From CAVXSP01 sp963724645 (GTDB lineage Bacteria; Acidobacteriota; Vicinamibacteria; Vicinamibacterales; SCN-69-37): a DNA stretch of 64,000 bases. Positions within the stretch are counted from its first letter, which is position 1. Each line of letters starts with the position of its first letter. Positions 57,190 through 64,000 of this stretch are shown here, in pieces. Both the position numbers and the translations under genes were made by a program. The stretch spans positions 186,001 through 250,000 of the forward strand of contig CAVRVJ010000008.1 in NCBI GenBank assembly GCA_963724645.1, in the 5' to 3' direction. The notes beneath the pieces are model-generated. The model was not told the DNA's origin, ran no database searches, and saw only the letters and a program-made list of their open reading frames with translations.

Positions 57190-59445
57190 CTATATTGCGT
57201 GCGTTTGGCCGGCGCGCTCTTCTTCTTGACCGGCGCTTTCGCCGCCGGCTTGGCCGCGGTCTTCTGCGCGGCAGGTTTCGGCGCAGGGGCGGCCACCTCG
57301 GCCTCTGCCCGCTCCGCGGGGCTCAGGTTCGCGTACAGCCCGCGGTAGTCTTCCGCCGTCCCGAGGACGCGCTTCACATAGTTCTGCGTCTCGGGGAAGG
57401 GAATGTCGTCGATGAACTCGTCCTGGTCGAAGCCGTGGCGTTCTGACAGCCATCGCGTGACGCGGCTGTCGCCCGCGTTGTAGGCGGCCAACGCGGGCGC
57501 CACGCTGCCATACTTCGCCAGCGAGTCCGAGAAAACGGCCATGCCGATGCGGACGTTGACCTCGGGCTGCTTCAGCTTCGCGGTGCTGAAGGGCCGGATG
57601 TTCAGGCTGCCGGCGTAGCGCCGGCCGGTGCTCGGCTCGATTTGCATCAAGCCCCAGGCGCCGGCGGACGACTTGACCTCTGGTTGGAAGGTTGACTCCT
57701 GCGCCACGAGCGCCGCCATGAGATAGGGATCGAGGCTTCGCGCGACGCGCATAACGCGAGATCACGTTCCAGTACGCGATTGGGAAGATAATCTGGCGGA
57801 TCTCCTGCGGCAGCGTTTCGCCGCCTTCAGCCAGGAACTGCGGATATGCGCGGCGCATCCGCGTGATCGCGCCGCGCAGATCGCCCTTGCGATTCAAGGC
57901 ATACGCGATGGTGGCGTCGAGCATCGGCGACGTGCCGAATTCGAGTTGCGCTTTCCTGACCTCGAGAATGGCCGTGTCGTACAGACCGGCGGCCAGCAGA
58001 TCGCGGATGACCTCGGCATTGGGCGGCGGATCGCCGGGCGTCAGCATCGGCATCATCCGGCTTACAAGTGCGACCTGGTCGAATCCCGACGCCAGTGCCC
58101 GTGCAGCCTGGCGCCCGTAGTACGAATTGCGGTAATCGGCGACCACGCGCCGGAACGTGGCGATTGCGACGTCGCGCTCCCCCAAGCGCTGATGGGCCCG
58201 TGCGGCCCAGTAGAGCCACGACGGCCGGTAGTCATCATGTGCAAACGTCGCCGCGGCCGATTCGAAGATGCGCGCGGCATCGACGTACTCGGCGGCTTTG
58301 TACTTCCACCATCCCGATCGCCAGGCCGCGCGGTTGGCGTGCGGGCCCGTCGGAAAGCGCGAATAAAGTTCATCCAGCATCGCCGCCGCCTGTTCGTCGT
58401 CGTTCGCCAACACGTAGTGCGTGGCCAGGTTGTTCAGCGTCTCCTCCGCCATCGGATCAGCCGGATACGCCACGACGAACGCACGGGCCCGGGCCACGTA
58501 TTCTTCACGCTGGCCGAGTTCCCGCAGAGTACTCAAATAGAGAAACTCCGCCTCGATCTGTTGCGATGATGAGGGAGCGATGAGCGGCAGCAGCGCGTCG
58601 CGCGCGGCCGCGTAGTGCTTCAAGTGGTAATCGCACGCCGCCACACGCACGTCCACGAGCGCGCGGTCGTCGCCGGTTGCCCAGGATTGAAGCGCAGAAA
58701 ACGCAGGGCGCGCGTCGGCGTAGCGCTTGGCGCCGAACAATTCCTGCGCGCGGCCGAGGAGCCGGAGGAACTCATCGCGCGACGGCGGGATCGACGCTGG
58801 CGCGAGTTTCGCCAGTTCGCCGGCCGCCTCGGCGGCTTCGGACGAAAGCGGGAACTCGTAGAAGACTTTGTTCAGCACGGTAATGGCGAGTGCGTTGTCG
58901 CCCGCCTTGATCGCCGCCCGGCCGAGCCGGAGGTTCGCGCGCTCGGGCTCGAGCGGCTTGCCGCTCGTCAGCGTGCGCAGCGCCTCCACAGCCGCTGGCC
59001 AGTCCTCGGCGGCTTCGGCGACGTCAGCCGAGAACCACAACGAGGCCTCTCCGAGATAGCCCGAAGCCGGCGCCGCGAGCAGCCGTGCGGCCGTCGCGCG
59101 CGCCTCGCTGATTCGAGCGAGCGCGAGTTGCGCGCGGCCGAGATACAGGAGCGCGTAACCGCCAAGTTCGTCGTCTCGCGCCGCGCGTTCGAGGACCGGC
59201 AGGGCGCGTGCGGCTTTGCCGTCCGCCAGATCCTCCACCGCGGCAGCAATGGCCGACTTCCGGCTGACCGACATCGACGTGGGCGCCAGCCATAAGGAGG
59301 AAGCCGACAGCGGGGCGAGATCGCGGGTCGCCGCACGAACCGGCGCCTCGGTGCGGAGCACGGACGTGGTCGGCCACACCAATGACAGGAGAACCATCGC
59401 GGCCATCCCGCAGGCACGACTCTGAGGAGGACGAACAGGGAGCAT
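57190..59445 (-). CDS. Soluble lytic murein transglycosylase (Slt70-like, frameshifted)
   Basis: A signal peptide is followed by a long TPR-like superhelix (residues about 70-560: ALPVLERAARDDELGGYALL, YLGRAQLALARISEARATAA, ELYSRFPTGPHANRAAWRSG). The catalytic SLT domain is DPYLMAALVAQESTFQPEVK with the active Glu, then SAGAWGLMQIEPSTGRRYAG and APALAAYNAGDSRVTRWL. A Lys/Ala/Pro-rich tail closes the protein. One extra base near 57748 shifts the frame before the SLT domain. The frame must return near the end, since a stop at 57190 lies 3 bases before the next gene. Confidence 0.88.
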   Translation of the reverse strand: MLPVRPPQSRACGMAAMVLLSLVWPTTSVLRTEAPVRAATRDLAPLSASSLWLAPTSMSVSRKSAIAAAVEDLADGKAARALPVLERAARDDELGGYALLYLGRAQLALARISEARATAARLLAAPASGYLGEASLWFSADVAEAAEDWPAAVEALRTLTSGKPLEPERANLRLGRAAIKAGDNALAITVLNKVFYEFPLSSEAAEAAGELAKLAPASIPPSRDEFLRLLGRAQELFGAKRYADARPAFSALQSWATGDDRALVDVRVAACDYHLKHYAAARDALLPLIAPSSSQQIEAEFLYLSTLRELGQREEYVARARAFVVAYPADPMAEETLNNLATHYVLANDDEQAAAMLDELYSRFPTGPHANRAAWRSGWWKYKAAEYVDAARIFESAAATFAHDDYRPSWLYWAARAHQRLGERDVAIATFRRVVADYRNSYYGRQAARALASGFDQVALVSRMMPMLTPGDPPPNAEVIRDLLAAGLYDTAILEVRKAQLEFGTSPMLDATIAYALNRKGDLRGAITRMRRAYPQFLAEGGETLPQEIRQIIFPIAYWNVISRYARRAKPRSLSHGGARGAGVNLPTRGQVVRRRLGLDANRAEHRPALRRQPEHPALQHREAEAARGQRPHRHGRFLGLAGEVWQRGARVGRLQRGRQPRHAMAVRTPRLRPGRVHRRHSLPRDAELCEARPRDGGRLPRAVREPEPRGAGRGRGGRPCAETCRAEDRGQAGGESAGQEEERAGQTHAI

Positions 59446-59462
59446 GGGGATCGTTCTGATGG

Positions 59463-60002
59463 TCAGACTGGCCGGTACAGCACTTCAACTGTACGTTCAG
59501 ACGTGACGTTTTCCAAACGCAAGGACGCGTGGCGCACGAGCAACTCGACTTCGTCCGTCCAGAGAGGCGCGTCTTCCTGCTCCGACACGCGGTCCGCGCC
59601 ATCTCCGTAGAGGACGGCAACTACTTCGCCGGCGACGACAATGGGAGTCACGAGCCCGATGTGCCCGGTGGGGACCCGCATGAACCCGGGTGTCGCTGTC
59701 TCGTGCGCGTCAAGCACGGGCGGCGCGACGGACGTCTTGCTTTGCCTGACGGCTTCAGCCAGCAGCCCGTGGTGCAAGTCGGCGCGGCACCGAGACCGGC
59801 GATGCGCCCGGCTGGCCAGGCGCGACGACCGAGAATATTGGGCAATATTTGAGGGAGGAGCAACGCCGCCAGGCGGGATGCAGCGCCGGTCGACTGCAGC
59901 CGCACTTGCACCACGGGCTGCTAGCACGCCAGCCTGGCCGATCTCGACCGTCTCCCGGAGTTGCTCCTGCATCGGCATAACGAAGTCGCGGTCATTATCC
60001 AC
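59463..60002 (-). pseudogene. Degenerate GAF-like protein
   Basis: The C-terminal half reads GLLAEAVRQSKTSVAPPVLD, FMRVPTGHIGLVTPIVVAGE, VVAVLYGDGADRVSEQED and EVELLVRHASLRLENVTSER, a GAF-type pattern known to me from uncharacterised acidobacterial proteins. The N-terminal half (before about residue 70) has lost the pattern, contains improbable Arg/Ser-rich sequence, and lacks a clear start. I read it as a decaying gene, but frameshifts in the first half are an alternative. It is oriented like the transglycosylase and 17 bases upstream of it. Confidence 0.5.
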
Positions 60003-60199
60003 GATTCACAGCTCTGGTACAACGCCCGCACCTTTGTTCTTATCGTCCGCTGATCACCGGGGCGACAGCGCGTCGAAACGCCTTCCAACGGCCGGATTAG
60101 CCAGCCGTCGCCGGCGCGCGGCCTGTAAGAAGGCAGAGGGCGGACCACTGGGGGGCCAATCCTCCGGGTAGAGCGCGCCGTAGTAATGTCTGAGGTGAT

Positions 60200-60790
60200 T
60201 TGGCGGCCTTGGAGTCAGCGAAGCGGGACGAGGCGGCGGGAGTGGATCGTGAACTCGTGCGTGCGGTCGCTGGCGGTTCGTCAGAGGCCCTCGCGGAGTT
60301 GTACGACCGGCATGCGAGCGTCGTTTTTGGGCTCGCCCGCCGAATCGTCCTGCGCCCGGAAGACGCCGAAGAGGTTGTGCAGGACGTGTTCACGCAGATC
60401 TGGCGGCAAGCGCACCGCTATACACATGACCGCGCCAGCGTCGCCGGATGGATTGTGATGCTGACGCGCGCCCGAGCCATCGATCGTCTGCGCGCCCGTC
60501 GTGCGCGGCCTGACGAGGATCGCGGAGACGTGGCGTTACGCGCCACGTCCCTCTCTTCGTCAGATCCTGACCCGGAAGCAGCCACATTGACCGCGGAGCA
60601 AGTCCGTCAGGTCGGGTCCGCGTTCGCCACGCTTCCCAATCCGCAGCGGACGCTGCTCAATCTGGCGTACTTCGAGGGGCTCTCGCACTCCGAGATTGCC
60701 GCGCGCACCGGCGTCCCGCTCGGCACGGTGAAGACCCGAATTCGATCGGCGATGGAAACGCTGCGCCAGACATTGGACGTGACGCCATGA
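60200..60790 (+). CDS. ECF sigma factor (SigK-like)
   Basis: A 196-residue ECF sigma. Region 2: GSSEALAELYDRHASVVFGL, RIVLRPEDAEEVVQDVFTQI and ASVAGWIVMLTRARAIDRLR. Region 4: ATLPNPQRTLLNLAYFEGLS, HSEIAARTGVPLGTVKTRIR. The pattern resembles the SigK group paired with RskA-type anti-sigmas, and the next gene fits that. The start codon is uncertain: in-frame starts at 60200 (TTG) and 60242 (GTG) are both possible. The stop overlaps the anti-sigma start as ATGA. Confidence 0.92.
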   Translation: MAALESAKRDEAAGVDRELVRAVAGGSSEALAELYDRHASVVFGLARRIVLRPEDAEEVVQDVFTQIWRQAHRYTHDRASVAGWIVMLTRARAIDRLRARRARPDEDRGDVALRATSLSSSDPDPEAATLTAEQVRQVGSAFATLPNPQRTLLNLAYFEGLSHSEIAARTGVPLGTVKTRIRSAMETLRQTLDVTP

Positions 60791-61635
60791 CGGCCTCGCG
60801 ACACGACGAGTTCGTCGAATCGGCCGCGGCCTACGCGCTGGGATCGTTGGACGCCGCCGAGCGCGAGCGGTTCGAGGATCACCTGCGCGAATGCGACGCG
60901 TGCCAGCAGGAGGTGGAGGGGTATCGCCGGATCACCGCCGGTCTCGGCGCGAGTGTCGAACCTGCCGCTCTCCCACCGGCATTGAAGGCGCGCGTGATGG
61001 CGGCGGCGACAGCCGGCTCGACTGCCCCGCCGTTGGCGCATCCCGTCGCAACGCTGAAAGCTCCGCCAGTTCGCCCGACCATGTTTCCGTGGCTGGCGCT
61101 GGCGGCAAGTCTGGCGCTGGCCGTGGCCGCAGGGGCTTACGCGTGGGTGCTCCACACGCAACTCGACGCCGCCCGACGCGTCGCGGCCGAGACATCAGCG
61201 AGGGCCGAAACCTTGCGCACCCAGCTCATCGCCGCGCGCGGCGACTCCGCACGATCCGCTCGACTGCTCGGCGTGTTGACCGCACCTGACGTCATTCGCG
61301 TCACGCTCGCGGGGACGAAGGCCGGATTGCCGGCCAGGGGTCAGGCGTACTGGAGCCCCTCACGTGGCTTGTGGTTCGATGCAGAAGGACTTCCCGTGCT
61401 CTCTCCGGGCCGCGTGTATCAGCTCTGGCTCGTGTTGCCGAAACAGGCTCCGGTGAGTGGCGGGCTCATGACGGTGGATACTCGCGGAGCCGGCACGCTG
61501 CTGTCTGCAACCTCCGCGGTCGCCGAGGGATCCAGGCCGTCGACCGTGACCGTCGCGATTACCGACGAGCCGGCGGCCGGGTCGCCTGCCCCGACGACCT
61601 CGATCCTGCTCGCCGGCAGCGCGAAACCACAGTAG
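60787..61635 (+). CDS. RskA-type anti-sigma factor
   Basis: A 282-residue protein. The N-terminal zinc-finger-like domain (AAYALGSLDAAERERFEDHL, RECDACQQEVEGYRRITAGL) binds sigma. A TM helix follows at about 98-120 (FPWLALAASLALAVAAGAYA). The periplasmic RskA domain follows (QAYWSPSRGLWFDAEGLPVL, SPGRVYQLWLVLPKQAPVSG, VTVAITDEPAAGSPAPT). It overlaps the sigma gene by 4 bases. By analogy with mycobacterial RskA, it may be released by regulated proteolysis. Confidence 0.92.
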   Translation: MTASRHDEFVESAAAYALGSLDAAERERFEDHLRECDACQQEVEGYRRITAGLGASVEPAALPPALKARVMAAATAGSTAPPLAHPVATLKAPPVRPTMFPWLALAASLALAVAAGAYAWVLHTQLDAARRVAAETSARAETLRTQLIAARGDSARSARLLGVLTAPDVIRVTLAGTKAGLPARGQAYWSPSRGLWFDAEGLPVLSPGRVYQLWLVLPKQAPVSGGLMTVDTRGAGTLLSATSAVAEGSRPSTVTVAITDEPAAGSPAPTTSILLAGSAKPQ

Positions 61636-61695
61636 CGGCGGCGCGTGGAAGCCGCCGCGCCGGCTTCCGCGTCCCTTTGTCGTCGGTCGATGGCT

Positions 61696-62205
61696 CTACT
61701 TCTTTGCTTTGGCCGCCGGCACCTGGTACACGCCCTGGATGTCGAACACCGCCGCGCCTGAGGCGTCAAACTTGCCGGTGCAGGTGCCTTTGCCGGTCAA
61801 GCCGTTCACTGTGCCGGTCCCTCCCGTGAATGTCCAGGTGCAGGTCGCGCTGACGGGTGCGTTCTTTGCCAGCGTGGTCGTTCCCTGAAACTGGACGTAA
61901 TACTTGTCGCCGTTGGCCAAAGTGCCTACGCCGTAACCCTTGTCGTGGGCCGTCGCGCCGCTCATCTCCGAGGTGAACACATCCTCTTCGTCCTTCAAGG
62001 CCACGCCGGCCAGTTCCGCTTTCGTCCAGGTGCATTTGGTCTTGCCCAGCATGATCGCGTGATCCGGCTTATCACCGACCGGCAGCATGTAATTCGGATC
62101 CGGCTTCGTCTGGTTGCACGTCCCGCTGAACTTCGTTTGCGCCTCAGCGCTCGCCGCCAGCGCCAGGACGGCCGCGCATATCGTCAAGAGACTCATCTTT
62201 CGCAT
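61696..62205 (-). CDS. Secreted protein of unknown function
   Basis: A 169-residue protein with a clear signal peptide (LLTICAAVLALAASAEAQ). The mature part is Gly/Thr-rich and beta-strand-like with four Cys (GTCNQT, GKTKCTW, SATCTWTF, KGTCTGKF) that could form two disulfides. It ends KFDASGAAVFDIQGVYQVPA. No domain recognised; the strand pattern suggests a small lipocalin-like or beta-sandwich fold. It lies between the anti-sigma gene and the mobile elements. Confidence 0.7.
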   Translation of the reverse strand: MRKMSLLTICAAVLALAASAEAQTKFSGTCNQTKPDPNYMLPVGDKPDHAIMLGKTKCTWTKAELAGVALKDEEDVFTSEMSGATAHDKGYGVGTLANGDKYYVQFQGTTTLAKNAPVSATCTWTFTGGTGTVNGLTGKGTCTGKFDASGAAVFDIQGVYQVPAAKAKK

Positions 62206-62339
62206 GTGTCAGTTCCCCCCGTGGGAGTCCAAGTGTGTCTGGTTCCGGTCTGTGCCCTTCGGTGCAGGCCGCATTCTACACATCTTGACTCGCCGCCGGC
62301 GCGGCGGGCCGTCAGTTCCTGTCGAGCCATAAGTAACTG

Positions 62340-62920
62340 TTAGCGGGCGGCGCATCGTCGCGCCATAACTACTGTTACCGGGGACGGTTTTGATCTTGGC
62401 GGCGTGTCCGGCGGCCGATCTGTGGCCGGCGGGCGCGCCGCCAGCGGCCGAGTCTGGAGACTCCGTCGGAAGTTGCCGAGGCGGTAGACCCGATCCAGGC
62501 CGACGTCGACGCGCCGCGCGAGGTCAAAGGAATCCAGGGTGCGGGCCAGCGCCCGCAGTTCACGCAATTTGGCCGGGTCCGCGCCGCCGCTCGCTTCGAG
62601 CCGTTGCAGCGGCGTGCACGGGGCGTCGTACCGCCGGCGCACCCGCGCACCGACGCGCTCTTTGCGGACCAGCTTCACCGACGGCAGGAAGAGATTCTGG
62701 AGGAGCCGCAGGTCGGCATACACCGCGTTCATGGCCGCGACGGCGTCGTGGGTGTCATAGCGGAGATAGCCCATCAGCTTGCGGACGTGCGTCCAGTTCT
62801 TCTGCTCGATGTGCGCATTGTCATCTTTCTTGTAGGGTCGACCCCGCGTGAATTGAATGTCCTCCGCCTTGCAAAAGCGCCACAAATGCGCGTTGATGAA
62901 TTCCGATCCGTCGTACCTTG
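62340..62920 (-). pseudogene. Truncated integrase-core (DDE) transposase remnant
   Basis: The frame reads DGSEFINAHLWRFC (normally DNGSEFIN), QFTRGRPYKKDDNAHIEQKN with the last catalytic Glu, WTHVRKLMGYLRYDTHDAVA and a basic C-terminal part. Only the second half of the integrase core is present. Homology stops at the second catalytic Asp, where the N of DNG is missing and upstream residues (GSRY and before) no longer fit. The open frame runs on to 63008 inside the leader of the IS110 element, which evidently interrupted this gene. Confidence 0.75.
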
Positions 62921-62998
62921 ACCCAACGAGGTCAGGGCCAGTCAAGTGCTTCTCTAGAATGGGTTTGCCACAACTCAGACCAGAGGAGACGACCAGCC

Positions 62999-64000
62999 AT
63001 GACCCCACATGTTTCTACCACGGCCCACTGCGTGTGGGTCGCGATTGACGTGGCGAAAGCGCAGCATCAGGTGTTGATCGAAATGGCGGAGCACCAGCGC
63101 CACGTGCTCAGAGTGCCCAACACCCGGCCGGACATCGACCGATTCGTTCAGCGGTTGCGCGACCTCAAGCGACCCTGCGAGATCGCGTTCGAACCGACCG
63201 GCGACTATCACCGGCCGATCGCGTTCTGGCTGGGAGACGCCGGCTTTCGGTTGCACCAAGTCTCTTCCCTGGCCGTCGCACGCACACGCGAGGCGTTGTA
63301 CAACTCGTGGGACAAGAACGACCCGAAGGACGCGCAGGTGATCCTGCATTTGCTCAAGACGGGTGCCACTCAGCGGTTTGTCGATCCGATGGCCACTGGC
63401 TACCTGGACCTGCAGGAAATGGCCAACACCTATCAGCAGGTCTCCCTCCGGAAAGTCCGGGTGTACCACAGCCTGGTGACGCACCATCTCCCGTTGTTCT
63501 TTCCCGAGGCCGAGCCGTACCTGCACAGCTCCCGCGCTGAGTGGTTCACCGATGTCCTCCGACTGACGCCCTGCCCGGCCGCGGTACGGCAGTATTCCAA
63601 AGCCGCATTTATCGCGGCGGCGCTCAAGGCGGTGAGCGGTCACAAGGCGGACAAGCGCCGGTGGCTGGCGGATTTCTACGACACCGCGCAGACCAGCGCC
63701 GGCCTCCCGGTGGCGGAGGATTCTGAGGCCATGCGCCTGTTTCGGATCGTCCTCGTGGAATACCAGCAGCTCTGCCGCTTGCGGAAGCGCCTCGAGACCG
63801 ACGCCGTCGAGCGACTGCGCGAGCACCCGGATTTCATCCGCCTGCAGACCCTGCCCGGCGTGGGCCCGATTCTCGCCATGCTGATTCTGGCCGAGGCCCG
63901 CGATCTCCGGCGCTTCGGGCACGTCCGGCAATTTCTCAAGTACTGCGGCTTCGATCTCTGCACGGAGCAATCCGGGCAATTCCGCGGGACCACGCATCTC
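62999..64000 (+). mobile_element. IS110-family transposase (partial, runs off the window)
   Basis: Open from ATG 62999 to the edge (334 codons). The N-terminal DEDD domain has VAIDVAKAQHQV (first Asp), IAFEPTGDYHRPIAFWL (Glu) and WDKNDPKDAQVILHLL (Asp-Asp). The C-terminal transposase_20 region starts with RLQTLPGVGPILAMLILAEA, then FGHVRQFLKYCGFDL; the conserved Ser part follows beyond the window. IS110 elements use a bridge RNA encoded next to the transposase gene. The 62920-62998 leader is short, so a bridge RNA might lie downstream if this is an IS1111-type member. Confidence 0.92.

Overview
The window is high-GC chromosomal DNA from a Gram-negative bacterium. lpxB and lpxD, two beta-barrel-like proteins and a periplasmic transglycosylase point to an outer membrane. 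The closest fit I can suggest is an uncultured acidobacterium of the Vicinamibacteria type. That is an inference from gene families (permuted aconitase-family enzyme, matrixin with secreted partner, ECF/anti-sigma/HEAT operon) and was not tested against a database. Layout: 1-4.7 kb holds a truncated aconitase-family dehydratase, apaG, aat, a 2Fe-2S ferredoxin, a threonine-dehydrogenase-like SDR and a rhomboid protease. 4.8-8.9 kb is an ECF sigma / zinc-finger anti-sigma / two HEAT-repeat protein operon. 9-10.2 kb has a DUF4440 protein, an isoprenylcysteine-methyltransferase-like protein and a PP2C fragment. 10.3-16 kb is a signalling island: a LuxR-type response regulator, a lone receiver, a sigma-54 activator with a GAF-like N-terminus, a STAS protein, and a PAS histidine kinase that has lost its periplasmic sensor. 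16.4-26.2 kb is mostly minus strand: algH, queG, acnA, an outer-membrane protein, matrixin plus secreted partner, lpxB, lpxD and an S1/P1-type nuclease. 26.2-46.1 kb is a dense housekeeping block: gatCA, a DUF2306-like membrane protein, omega-like rpoZ, two divergent hsp20 genes, ymdB, xseAB, ispA, tlyA, nadK, mltG, ruvX, a ctp-type protease, HU, tRNA-Val, thrS, infC, rpmI, rplT, pheST, a short coiled-coil gene and zapA. A 6S RNA follows zapA. 46.6-59.5 kb holds thiL, DUF2062, a 3D-domain protein, a heterodimer-type ABC exporter pair, a divergent barrel protein, a large membrane glycosyltransferase-like protein, an aminotransferase and a lytic transglycosylase. 60.2-61.6 kb is a second ECF / anti-sigma pair. 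The right end is mobile DNA: a truncated integrase-type transposase interrupted by an IS110-family element that runs off the window. Two features stand out. First, between about 26.6 and 46.8 kb almost every long gene is broken by one-base indels, nearly all single-base gains, at a density several times that of the flanks. This looks like a poorly polished stretch of roughly long-read size, so genes there are annotated across the shifts. Second, at least eight loci carry short tandem repeats with a 7- or 8-base period. The unit differs between loci but is uniform within one, and most loci are arranged as inverted arms. Most lie between genes, but they also supply the C-terminus of queG, the stop of aat and an in-frame linker in an ABC exporter. 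Other notable points are a probable AUA start codon for infC, a perfect 24-bp palindrome between the hsp20 genes, and a zapA-6S RNA arrangement like that of gammaproteobacteria.
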